From NCBI GenBank assembly GCA_934463455.1, contig CAKSJU010000107.1:1-6877 (forward strand): a stretch of 6,877 nucleotides of DNA. The letters are read 5' to 3'. Origin of the DNA: an uncultured Clostridia bacterium (GTDB lineage: Bacteria; Bacillota; Clostridia; UBA1381). The notes beneath the pieces are model-generated. The model did not search any database and had not been told where the DNA came from. It was given only the letters and a program-made list of their open reading frames with translations. Position numbers and translations under genes: made by a program. Positions 1 to 5,671 of this stretch are shown piece by piece (the stretch's first letter is position 1; each line of letters begins with the position of its first letter).

Positions 1-498
1 GAAAATATAAAAAAGGGTACTAAAGTCGGATTTTTTCAGGGAATACTTTTCCTCATGCCGTTTCTTACAGCCTCCGTTGTTTTTGCAAAACAGTTTTGTT
101 ACTTATTTTTACCCTCGGGAAGTACAGGCGATGTGCTTGATATGTCGGTTACATTCCTAAGATACTTTATGCCTTTTATAGTATTCAATGTTGTAAACAA
201 TCTGTTTCACGCATTCTTTCGCGGCGTTGCGGCAATGCGTTTTCTTGTAATCGCAACGCTGGTAGGCTCGGTATCGAGAATTATTGCATCATATGTTTCA
301 ATAAAATACTTTGCGATGAACGGGGTATATATCGGCTGGGCAGTATCATGGATTGTCGAGTGTATCTTCTCACTGACCGTTTATTTTACAGGCTTGTGGA
401 AGTCTGATGAAATAAAGAATTTTGAATTAAGAAAAGAAGCAGCATTAAACCACAGCGCAAAGCAAAGAGCACTGTTCCGATTTAAAAAGGATAATTAA
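1..498 (+). CDS. MATE-family multidrug/Na+ antiporter, C-terminal fragment (5' end outside window)
   Basis: The frame is open from base 1 and ends with TAA at 496-498, giving 165 visible residues; the true start lies upstream. The fragment begins with a basic turn (ENIKKGTKVG) like the loop before a late helix in MATE exporters. It then shows about four hydrophobic segments at visible residues ~11-30, 50-72, 80-103 and 107-131. A charged cytoplasmic tail (KSDEIKNFELRKE... to FKKDN) follows, which matches the last helices of a roughly 12-helix, 450-residue MATE protein. Family members sit in the cytoplasmic membrane and export drugs or metabolites in exchange for Na+ or H+. The substrate cannot be read from this part. 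The ATG at 55 is inside the gene and is not its start. The gene converges on the - strand operon and is separated from it by a strong terminator. Assignment to MATE rests on overall pattern; another flippase of the MOP superfamily is possible. Confidence 0.8.
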   Translation, partial: ENIKKGTKVGFFQGILFLMPFLTASVVFAKQFCYLFLPSGSTGDVLDMSVTFLRYFMPFIVFNVVNNLFHAFFRGVAAMRFLVIATLVGSVSRIIASYVSIKYFAMNGVYIGWAVSWIVECIFSLTVYFTGLWKSDEIKNFELRKEAALNHSAKQRALFRFKKDN

Positions 499-513
499 TT
501 TCAGAAAAACATA

Positions 514-553
514 CCCCCGGAGGATGCTTTTTTCATCCTCCGGGGGCTTTTTA
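514..553 (+). terminator. Strong rho-independent terminator, probably bidirectional
   Basis: A perfect 13-bp inverted repeat (514-526 with 534-546, CCCCCGGAGGATG / CATCCTCCGGGGG) encloses a 7-nt loop CTTTTTT. On the + strand it is followed by CTTTTTATT, a proper U-tract, 15 nt after the MATE stop codon. Read on the - strand, the same stem is followed by TATGTTTTTCTG, a weaker U-tract, so it may also end the mazF operon transcript. Its place between two converging genes fits a shared terminator. Confidence 0.93.
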
Positions 554-580
554 TTCCGGTATGTAACATTCATACCGGGA
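554..580. repeat. Second inverted repeat beside the terminator
   Basis: The arms CCGGTATG (556-563) and CATACCGG (571-578) pair perfectly around the loop TAACATT. One further G-T and one A-T pair extend the stem to 10 bp. No U-tract follows on either strand, so it is not a classical terminator by itself. On the - strand it lies between the mazF stop and the strong 13-bp stem, where it could protect the 3' end of the operon mRNA or help termination. It may equally be incidental. Confidence 0.5.
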
Positions 581-632
581 TTCGTTTGTATATTTCATAC
601 GCTTTCTTATACCTCCGCTTCTCTGTCAGACG

Positions 633-986
633 TCAGTATTTGCCAAGCCCAAAGCTCACCAAAAGAGCTTCGTTTACCTCGGACATAAGTCTTTCGTCCA
701 AATGCCCTATTTTTTCGCGTAAGCGTTTTTTGTCAATAGTTCTTATTTGTTCCAAAAGAATAACCGAATCTTTGTTAAGACCGTATTCTTTCGCGGCAAG
801 CTCAATATGCGTAGGCATTTTCGCTTTATTAATCTGCGAGGTAATGGCTGCCGCTATTACCGTTGGGCTGTATTTATTTCCGACATCGTTTTGAACAATC
901 AGAACCGGTCTGATGCCGCCCTGCTCACTGCCTACAACAGGACTTAAATCGGCGTAATAAATATCTCCTCTTTTTACAATCACCAC
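633..986 (-). CDS. mazF: MazF/NdoA (EndoA, PemK-like) endoribonuclease toxin
   Basis: 117 residues, essentially full length and very like B. subtilis NdoA. Visible family signatures are VKRGDIYYADLSPVVGSEQGG (residues 4-24), IRPVLIVQND (25-34), AAAITSQ (45-51) and LLEQIRTIDKKRL (77-89). The expected catalytic Arg (R26 in GIRPV) and Thr (T49 in AITSQ) are present. The family makes dimeric cytoplasmic ribonucleases that cut single-stranded mRNA at short sequences (UACAU for the B. subtilis enzyme) and are inhibited by the cognate antitoxin; the cut site here is unknown. The start is one of two adjacent GTG codons (986 or 983). GTG-986 overlaps the antitoxin stop as TAGTG and has GGAG 8 nt upstream, so I prefer it, although homologues usually begin at MIVKRG, which matches the second GTG. 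The overlap implies translational coupling to the antitoxin. It is the last gene of the operon. Confidence 0.96.
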   Translation of the reverse strand: MVIVKRGDIYYADLSPVVGSEQGGIRPVLIVQNDVGNKYSPTVIAAAITSQINKAKMPTHIELAAKEYGLNKDSVILLEQIRTIDKKRLREKIGHLDERLMSEVNEALLVSFGLGKY

Positions 987-1240
987 TATTCACACTCCGT
1001 CAGTTTTCCCTCGTAATTCGATAATGCTTCATTATCGGAGGTCAAACTTATTTCTGCTAACGAAAGATTTATCAAAGCCATCTCATCATAGCCTTTCTTC
1101 AGTTTGTATTTAAAAAGCAAATTCGAAAATACGGATTTGTTTTTTTCCGCGTCAACCAAAGTCAGCTTAAACAAGACCTTTTTTAGTTGTGACAAAGTAA
1201 TCAGGCCCCCCGTTTTTATATTCGGTTTAAATCTGAGCAA
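986..1240 (-). CDS. MazE/EndoAI-like antitoxin, divergent N-terminus, uncertain start
   Basis: 84 codons from a TTG. The C-terminal half (KLKKGYDEMALINLSLAE, residues 46-63, then EALSNYEGKLTECE to the end) carries the GYxEMAxINLxLAE pattern of B. subtilis EndoAI-type antitoxins, the part that binds MazF. The N-terminal half is poor. ITLSQ (14-18) and NKSVF (34-38) are spaced like the strand and second-helix start of a ribbon-helix-helix domain, but most core positions differ, and the linker to GYDEM looks about ten residues shorter than I expect. No ATG or GTG precedes the conserved part in frame. TTG-1240 has AGGAG only 2 nt upstream; TTG at codon 16 is preceded by a G-rich run about 8 nt away. 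The next in-frame stop upstream is at 1304-1306. The first codons overlap a predicted RNA hairpin. It is probably a real antitoxin; partial decay of its DNA-binding domain is the alternative. Confidence 0.72.
   Translation of the reverse strand: MLRFKPNIKTGGLITLSQLKKVLFKLTLVDAEKNKSVFSNLLFKYKLKKGYDEMALINLSLAEISLTSDNEALSNYEGKLTECE
995..998 (-). promoter_or_regulatory. Ribosome-binding site of mazF inside the antitoxin gene
   Basis: On the - strand, GGAG lies 8 nt before GTG-986 and 11 nt before GTG-983. It is embedded in the last codons of the antitoxin (ACG GAG TGT GAA TAG). The spacing favours GTG-986, which overlaps the antitoxin stop by one base. Confidence 0.6.
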
Positions 1241-1288
1241 CGCTCCTGCTTTGATTGCAAAGAGCAGAGCCTCAGGCAGATTACAACC
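1224..1288 (-). promoter_or_regulatory. Hairpin P4 sequestering the antitoxin ribosome-binding site
   Basis: The pairs run GGTT/AACC, AAT/ATT, CTGAG/CTCAG, GCTC/GAGC, TGC/GCA and TTTG/CAAA around the loop CAAT: 23 pairs broken by small bulges and internal loops. AGGAG (1247-1243), the only purine-rich site next to TTG-1240, lies in the 3' arm and is paired except for one bulged G. The TTG itself (1240-1238) falls in an unpaired internal loop. If TTG-1240 is the start, this geometry would limit translation of the antitoxin and, through coupling, of mazF. The structure is visible; the regulatory role is inferred. Confidence 0.5.
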
Positions 1289-1303
1289 TGTGCAGAGTGA
1301 GCA

Positions 1304-1366
1304 TCAAGCTCCCCGGAATTTCAGTAGAATTACCGAAATGAGCCACACAACAAAGGTGGGAAACAT
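1304..1366 (-). other. Possible 20-residue hydrophobic leader peptide
   Basis: An ATG at 1366 opens a 20-codon frame, MFPTFVVWLISVILLKFRGA, with a hydrophobic core and a basic end, ending in TGA. A second start, ATG at 1304, overlaps that stop (TGATG) and opens only seven codons (MLTLHRL). Neither has a good ribosome-binding site. The frame lies inside the structured region, so it could be an attenuator-type leader peptide, but an open frame this short is expected by chance. Confidence 0.15.
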
Positions 1367-1383
1367 CTGCAAGGTTATAAAAA

Positions 1384-2547
1384 TCATATCCTATTAAGAT
1401 AATTAAGTGTTTTCACCGCCTTCCCGTTTTTAATATAAATACGCGGTATACGTTTTGAAATCATGCACACAATTTCATAGTTAACAGAACCAATCCATTC
1501 GGCAAGATTATCGGCTGTCACGGCACCGGCACCAAAAACAATTACTTCGTCACCTGTATTTATATTATTGACAGATGTTACGTCAATCATACATTGATCC
1601 ATACAAATTCTGCCGATAACGGGAACAGGAGTATTTTTTGCTATCATTTCGGCACTGCCGGATAAAAGCCTTGTATATCCGTCGGCATAACCAATCGGAA
1701 CTGTAGCTATTTTTGTGTCATGATTGGTTATGTATGTTTTTCCGTAGCTTATGCCGCAGCCTGCACCGAGAGTTTTTATCATTGTTATTCTCGATTTTAA
1801 AGTCATTACCGGTACAAGATTGATTTTTGATTTATCAACCTCCTCGGATGGATAAAGACCGTAGAGAATAATTCCTGCGCGCACCATATCAAGATGCGTT
1901 TGGGGATACATCATAATTGCTGCACTGTTTGCTATATGTTTTATCGGTATATGAAGTCCTTTTTCTTCAAGAATATCGCACACTTTCATAAATTTATCGA
2001 ATTGCATCAGCGTATAGCTTTTATCATATTCGTCCGATGTGGAAAAATGCGAAAAAATCCCTTCGATTTTAATGTGCGGTAAAGCAGAAATCCACAGTAT
2101 TTCGTCGGTCAGTGCGTCATCATCATTTCCCGCAACATATCCTATGCGGGACATACCGGTATCAAGCTTAATATGAATTTTTACATCTTTTTCGGAGTCT
2201 GCCGCTTTTTTTGAAATTGTTTCGGCAAATTCGCGGTTAAATACCGTCGGCATAAGCGAATAATCGATAATATCATCAATATCCTCATCGGAAGAAGCTC
2301 CGAGTATCAGTATAGGCAGAATAATTCCCGCACGGCGCAGCTGCTTGCCCTCATCCGCACAGGCAACCGCAAAATAGTCCGCACCGCTCTTTATAAGCGT
2401 TTTTGCAACCTCTTCCACTCCATGACCGTAAGCATCTGCTTTTACAACCGCAAGTATCTTTGAATTTGGATTTGTTATTTTTCTTATTTCTTTAAAATTA
2501 TGTGTAAGGGCGTCGGTATCTATTTCCGCCCATGTTCTGCTCTGCAT
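1384..2547 (-). CDS. alr: Alanine racemase (PLP-dependent)
   Basis: 387 residues, normal for the family. The enzyme interconverts L- and D-alanine in the cytoplasm and supplies D-Ala for peptidoglycan. An N-terminal TIM-barrel carries the PLP lysine K36 in AVVKADAYGHG (33-43), the probable carboxylated lysine K127 and conserved R134 in IKLDTGMSRIG (126-136), and HIANSAA (204-210). The C-terminal beta domain carries the catalytic tyrosine Y268 in GISYGKTY (265-272), GYADGYTR (286-293), GRICMDQCMID (312-322) and the end motif ISKRIPRIY (363-371). All expected active-site residues are present. ATG-2547 is the earliest possible start because an in-frame TAG lies two codons upstream; AGGA is 13 nt before it, a rather long gap. 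It follows nnr after 62 nt that hold a candidate promoter, and about 145 nt of structured sequence separate it from the antitoxin. The position beside mazEF is as in B. subtilis alrA-ndoAI-ndoA. Confidence 0.98.
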   Translation of the reverse strand: MQSRTWAEIDTDALTHNFKEIRKITNPNSKILAVVKADAYGHGVEEVAKTLIKSGADYFAVACADEGKQLRRAGIILPILILGASSDEDIDDIIDYSLMPTVFNREFAETISKKAADSEKDVKIHIKLDTGMSRIGYVAGNDDDALTDEILWISALPHIKIEGIFSHFSTSDEYDKSYTLMQFDKFMKVCDILEEKGLHIPIKHIANSAAIMMYPQTHLDMVRAGIILYGLYPSEEVDKSKINLVPVMTLKSRITMIKTLGAGCGISYGKTYITNHDTKIATVPIGYADGYTRLLSGSAEMIAKNTPVPVIGRICMDQCMIDVTSVNNINTGDEVIVFGAGAVTADNLAEWIGSVNYEIVCMISKRIPRIYIKNGKAVKTLNYLNRI

Positions 2548-2593
2548 TTTCTAAAATCATTCCTTTTTTGTTTCAACAATGAAACTTATATAT

Positions 2594-2602
2594 AGTATAA
2601 CA
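2594..2602 (-). promoter_or_regulatory. Candidate extended -10 promoter for alr and downstream genes
   Basis: The - strand reads TG-T-TATACT in the nnr-alr gap, an extended -10 for the housekeeping sigma factor. It starts a few bases after the nnr stop. No clear TTGACA-like -35 is seen; the spacer overlaps the nnr 3' end. It would give an alr 5' leader of about 40 nt that begins with a weak 5-bp hairpin (GTTTC/GAAAC, 2570-2585). AT-rich gaps produce such matches by chance. Confidence 0.4.
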
Positions 2603-2609
2603 TATTTTC

Positions 2610-4142
2610 TTAATATTTGCTACCGGTAATATTTGAGATTGCACTGCAAATATTATCGCATATATCGAGAGCGGTAAGAGAAAGCCTGCCGAGCTTTTCC
2701 GCAGCAATATCCCCGGCAAGACCGTGAACATAAACCGCAAGCACAGCCGCCTCGGTTTCTTCCAATCCTGCCGCCGCAAAAGCAGCCGTCATACCCGCGA
2801 GCACATCCCCGCTCCCTCCGGTTGCCATGCCGGAATTTCCGCTTGTATTTATATACTGCCTGCCGTCGGGAGAGGTCACAATAGTATGATGACCTTTCAA
2901 TATTAATGTAATTCCGTTTTCGGCCGCAAATTTTTTTGAAAGCTCAAGACGATTTTCAGATACTTCTTCCGTAGTTTTGCCGACAAGCCTTGCAAATTCC
3001 GCTTCATGCGGAGTAAATATAAGACTGCACCCGCAGGAAGCAAGCATATCCGGCATCTGAGAAACCGCATAAAGCGCGTCAGCATCAACCACCGTCGTAA
3101 CACGCGAATACTTTAAAACCTCCGACACTAAAACGTTAACCTCTTCACTTCTTCCCAATCCCGGACCGAGAAGAAGAACATCGCTCTTTTCCGCACGGCA
3201 TTTAATTTCATTAACCGCCTCACTTGACAGCATACCGTCCTTTTCGGGAAGCGGCAGTGTCATAGCCTCGGTCAGCTTGACCTCCATAATTTGATTCAGG
3301 CTCGCCGGAATACCGGCTGTAACAAGCCCTGCACCGCACTTTAATGCCGCCAAAGACGAAAGTGCGGGAGCTCCCGTCATACCTACCGACCCGCCCGCAA
3401 CAAAGACTTTTCCGCAATCACCCTTATGCGCATTGTCGGCTCTTTTCGGCAAAAGCTTTTTTGCAAGAAATTTGTCTGCCGTATTTATATCTATTCCGCA
3501 ATTTTTAATTATATAATCCGGAATTGAAATATCCGAAAAAATAATTTCCCCGACATATTCCGCTCCGGGATATAAAAACATTCCCCTTTTGTACGCAGCA
3601 AAGGTTACGGTCATATCCGCTTTTACCGCAACAGAGCAAACTCTTCCGTTATCGGAATCAATTCCGCTCGGAATATCCACCGAGAGCGTCTTTTTTGAAT
3701 ATATATTAATCGATTCGATTACATCAAATGCCGTTCCCGAAATCTCCCCGTGTATTCCCGTTCCGAAAATCGCATCAACAACCAAATCCTGTGCTGATAT
3801 ATAATATTCTGTCGGCGAGTCATCTGTGATTTCAATAATTTTAGCTCCCGTTTTTTCGAGAATATCATAATTTATTAATGCATCTTTTGAAAAATCACTG
3901 CCGAAAAGCAAAAAAACTTCAACCTCATAACCCTTATTATATAAGTGCCTTGCAATTGCCAATCCGTCTCCGCCGTTATTACCTTTGCCGCAAAAAATAC
4001 CTATTTTCCGAACAGAAAGCTTTTTTATCTCATCGACACATGCAATTGCCGCATTTTCCATAAGAACAATGCTCGGTATTCCGCCCAAATCGGAAGCGGT
4101 ACGGTCAATTTTTCTCATTTGTTCGGCTGTGCACACTTTCAT
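2610..4142 (-). CDS. nnr: Bifunctional NAD(P)HX epimerase / ADP-dependent NAD(P)HX dehydratase
   Basis: 510 residues with both domains of the YjeF/Nnr family. The N-terminal epimerase domain (about 1-215) has GKGNNGGDG (52-60), VDAIFGTG (122-129) and SVDIPSGID (154-162). The C-terminal ribokinase-fold dehydratase domain (about 225-505) has AHKGDCGKV (238-246), LLLGPGLGR (323-331), VDADAL (352-357), FTPHEAEFARL (376-386), LKGHHT (415-420) and GNSGMATGGSGDVLAGM (435-451), with the expected catalytic Asp at D446. In this family the epimerase interconverts R- and S-NAD(P)HX, the damaged hydrates of NAD(P)H, and the dehydratase restores NAD(P)H using ADP. It starts 25 nt after the acpS stop; AAAGG lies about 12 nt before the ATG. 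The start matches the family's usual N-terminus (TAEQMRKIDRTA). No defect is seen in either domain. The pairing with acpS and alr is common in Firmicutes. Confidence 0.97.
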   Translation of the reverse strand: MKVCTAEQMRKIDRTASDLGGIPSIVLMENAAIACVDEIKKLSVRKIGIFCGKGNNGGDGLAIARHLYNKGYEVEVFLLFGSDFSKDALINYDILEKTGAKIIEITDDSPTEYYISAQDLVVDAIFGTGIHGEISGTAFDVIESINIYSKKTLSVDIPSGIDSDNGRVCSVAVKADMTVTFAAYKRGMFLYPGAEYVGEIIFSDISIPDYIIKNCGIDINTADKFLAKKLLPKRADNAHKGDCGKVFVAGGSVGMTGAPALSSLAALKCGAGLVTAGIPASLNQIMEVKLTEAMTLPLPEKDGMLSSEAVNEIKCRAEKSDVLLLGPGLGRSEEVNVLVSEVLKYSRVTTVVDADALYAVSQMPDMLASCGCSLIFTPHEAEFARLVGKTTEEVSENRLELSKKFAAENGITLILKGHHTIVTSPDGRQYINTSGNSGMATGGSGDVLAGMTAAFAAAGLEETEAAVLAVYVHGLAGDIAAEKLGRLSLTALDICDNICSAISNITGSKY

Positions 4143-4167
4143 AACTAAATCACGCCTTTCGAAATAT

Positions 4168-4515
4168 TTATTTTTCGAGGATTACAAACGCCGCCGCATA
4201 CTCTCTGCAATGTGACAAGGTAAGATGAATATTGCAGTCCGATGCAATTGCGGTATTATACGTTTTTATATACGGTTTCCCCTCGGAGGTATGATTCACT
4301 TCTATATCTTTTAAGGAAATTCCGCAAAGTCCCGTGCCGAAAGCCTTTGAACAGGCTTCTTTTGCTGCGAAAAATCCAGCCGCGGATTCTATATTTTTTT
4401 CAGATATATAATTCATTTCGGCATCCGTAAAACATTTTTTTGCAAACAGCGGATTTTTCATTGCTTTTTCTATTCGCGATATTTCTATAATATCGCAGCC
4501 AATCCCTACAATCAT
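4168..4515 (-). CDS. acpS: Holo-[acyl-carrier-protein] synthase
   Basis: 115 residues, typical of AcpS. It transfers 4'-phosphopantetheine from CoA to a serine of apo-ACP, activating fatty acid synthesis in the cytoplasm. The sequence begins IVGIGCDIIEISRIE with the Mg-binding D8, has FFAAKEACSKAFGTG (48-62) with E53 and K57, then SEGKPYI (77-83), and ends LTLSHCREYAAAFVI (98-112) with the conserved SH (101-102). The ATG overlaps the stop of the upstream membrane-protein gene by four bases (ATGA). No clear ribosome-binding site is seen, so its translation probably depends on coupling to that gene. nnr follows after 25 nt. All key residues of the family are present. Confidence 0.97.
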   Translation of the reverse strand: MIVGIGCDIIEISRIEKAMKNPLFAKKCFTDAEMNYISEKNIESAAGFFAAKEACSKAFGTGLCGISLKDIEVNHTSEGKPYIKTYNTAIASDCNIHLTLSHCREYAAAFVILEK

Positions 4516-5018
4516 AATCTTGAAGTTTTCGGAGCCGCTTTTTTTATATACTCCTTAAGCTTATCGCACGGAAGTATGATAACTCTTGTCTTTTTTCCGC
4601 CGTCGGGAATAAAATCTACGAATACTCTCCCCTCGGCAGCCGAATTTCCCGATAAATCGTAAGTTTTTTCTATTCCGTGAACATTGCGAAATTCCGGCTC
4701 GGTAACATATGTGCATATTTCTATATTATGAAAATCAATCTCGATAACGCGCTTTCTGCGTGCTTTTCCGAGAATCTTATCTATGTCGAGACAATAATTC
4801 GTAAGCTCATATTCATATTCTATGTTAAGCGATTGAAGCAGCCGAAAAGCACCCCAGCCCGCAAGAACAACCAAAACGGAAGCAATCATTCCGAGGTTGT
4901 GCAAAAACATAATTATCAAAAACCATACAACAACAGTAGCAAGACAAAGTCCCGCCGCCTTAATGTAATCAAGAGCCTCTTTTTTCTTCGTCACCAATTG
5001 TTCAACATGAAAATCCAT
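4512..5018 (-). CDS. Small two-helix membrane protein with possible PH-like (YdbS-type) domain
   Basis: 168 residues, function unknown. A short charged N-terminus (to about 18) is followed by two hydrophobic helices at ~19-40 and ~42-61. A soluble, strand-rich region follows (66-155): YEYELTNYCLDIDKILGKARRKRVIEIDF, with the order aromatic-x-LTN - hydrophobic strand - basic turn - I-x-I-D-F-x-N-I. That order resembles bacterial PH (bPH2/DUF304) domains of the YdbS/YdbT type. From memory it also resembles a clostridial family labelled DUF6106; I cannot confirm this. The tail is basic. GGAG lies 7 nt before ATG-5018, and the stop overlaps acpS (ATGA), so the two are probably co-translated. In B. 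subtilis ydbS and ydbT lie close to acpS, so this may be a positional counterpart. No catalytic motif is visible. It is a real gene with high confidence; the domain assignment is tentative. Confidence 0.85.
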   Translation of the reverse strand: MDFHVEQLVTKKKEALDYIKAAGLCLATVVVWFLIIMFLHNLGMIASVLVVLAGWGAFRLLQSLNIEYEYELTNYCLDIDKILGKARRKRVIEIDFHNIEICTYVTEPEFRNVHGIEKTYDLSGNSAAEGRVFVDFIPDGGKKTRVIILPCDKLKEYIKKAAPKTSRL

Positions 5019-5025
5019 ATCAATA

Positions 5026-5053
5026 CTCCGTTCCGCCGCATATCCCCCGCGGC
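5026..5053 (-). promoter_or_regulatory. GC-rich hairpin before the ribosome-binding site of the membrane-protein gene
   Basis: In the 44-nt gap after rdgB, GCCGC and GCGGC (5035-5039 with 5049-5053) form a 5-bp GC stem with a 9-nt loop. It lies just upstream of GGAG (5029-5026), which serves ATG-5018. There is no U-tract, so it is not a terminator. It may mark an mRNA processing or stability point, or be incidental. Confidence 0.3.
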
Positions 5054-5062
5054 ATAATCTGC

Positions 5063-5656
5063 TTATTTTATTTTTTTATCTTTTAATATATTGTACAAAG
5101 CTGCAAGAGATGCACCTCTGTGACTTACGCTGTTTTTTTCTTCAGGAGAAGCCTCGGCAAAGGTTTTTCCGAGCTTGTCCGAGACAAATACCGGGTCATA
5201 TCCGAATCCGCCGCTTCCGAACGGCTCCTCGGCTATTGTCCCGTGAGTCTCGCCTATGGTCGTTATTTCTTCGCCGTCGGGAAAAATAAATGCTATTGCC
5301 GAGACAAATTTTGCTTTTCTGTTTGTTTTTCCTTTCAGCTCGGAAAGCAGTTTTTTTATTCTGTCGCCGTCTGTGGCATTTTCTCCCGCATACCGCGCGG
5401 AATACACTCCCGGGCGTCCGTCAAGCACTTCCACGCAAAGCCCGGAGTCATCAGCCATGACAGCTGCACCGTCTGCAAGCTCAGCTATGGCGCGTGCTTT
5501 TATGAGTGCATTTTCCGAAAAAGTTTTTCCGGTTTCCTCCGGCTCAACATCTATGCCGGCTTCATTTTGAGAAATAACTTCAAATCCGAGTTTGCCGAGA
5601 ATTTCGCGAAATTCCCGAATTTTACCTTTATTGTGCGTTGCCGCTATAATTTTCAT
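5063..5656 (-). CDS. rdgB: RdgB/HAM1 non-canonical purine NTP pyrophosphatase (dITP/XTP)
   Basis: 197 residues, the usual length. The enzyme hydrolyses ITP, dITP and XTP to the monophosphate plus pyrophosphate and so keeps deaminated purines out of DNA and RNA in the cytoplasm. Family motifs in order: ATHNKGKIREF (6-16, the phosphate-binding T-x-N-x-x-K), EETGKTFSENALIKA (40-54), MADDSGLCVEVLDGRPGVYSARYAG (67-91) with the catalytic Asp in ADDSGL, GSGGFGYDPVF (147-157), and SPEEKNSVSHRG (170-181). All are intact. AGGA lies 8 nt before the ATG, in the 15-nt gap after the alcohol dehydrogenase gene, so the two are co-transcribed. The next gene starts 44 nt downstream. Confidence 0.97.
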   Translation of the reverse strand: MKIIAATHNKGKIREFREILGKLGFEVISQNEAGIDVEPEETGKTFSENALIKARAIAELADGAAVMADDSGLCVEVLDGRPGVYSARYAGENATDGDRIKKLLSELKGKTNRKAKFVSAIAFIFPDGEEITTIGETHGTIAEEPFGSGGFGYDPVFVSDKLGKTFAEASPEEKNSVSHRGASLAALYNILKDKKIK

Positions 5657-5671
5657 ATATTCAGTCCTTTG

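Larger units (their letters stand above)
1176..1374 (-). ncRNA. Candidate structured leader RNA between alr and the antitoxin
   Basis: The - strand RNA starting about 10 nt after the alr stop can form a dense set of helices. P1 is CCT-TGCAGA (1374-1366) with TCTGCA-c-AGG (1296-1287). P2 is a 9-bp hairpin at 1339-1318 with loop AUUC; its one G-U pair would be an A-C mismatch on the + strand, which favours - strand RNA. P3 is a small GAGC/GCTC hairpin at 1311-1299. P4 is a 65-nt interrupted hairpin at 1288-1224. A long-range helix pairs ACCTTTGTTGTG (1357-1346) with CACAAC (1191-1186) and AAAGGT (1181-1176), leaving a 4-nt bulge, and it crosses P1. I do not recognise a known riboswitch, T-box, 6S or SRP class. 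The helices were found by eye; there is no energy calculation or covariation behind them. It could be a cis-regulatory leader for the antitoxin, a processing element, or a small independent RNA. Confidence 0.5.

Noticed and set aside
586..894. 102-codon + strand frame opposite mazF
   Set aside because: Shadow frame of a clearly conserved mazF.
1176..1357. Insertion of a small inverted-repeat element (MITE-like), with ACCTTTGTTGTG and its complement as ends
   Set aside because: No target-site duplication flanks the arms, one arm is interrupted by a 4-nt bulge, and no second copy is in the window. It is not fully excluded; a genome search for other copies would decide.
1224..1374. Known riboswitch, T-box, 6S, SRP or tmRNA
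   Set aside because: The conserved core sequences I know for these classes (for example the T-box GGTGGNACCGCG or the cobalamin and c-di-GMP cores) are absent on both strands.
1104..1397. 97-codon + strand frame across the alr-antitoxin gap
   Set aside because: It is antisense to the antitoxin and to the structured region, lacks a recognisable ribosome-binding site and resembles no known protein.
2548..2560. Alternative start ATG upstream of alr (ATG-2560)
   Set aside because: It is out of the alr frame and abuts the ribosome-binding sequence; an in-frame TAG two codons before ATG-2547 excludes an earlier alr start.
2570..2585. GTTTC/GAAAC hairpin in the nnr-alr gap as a terminator
   Set aside because: It has only 5 bp with two G-C pairs and no U-tract on either strand; it is too weak to call.
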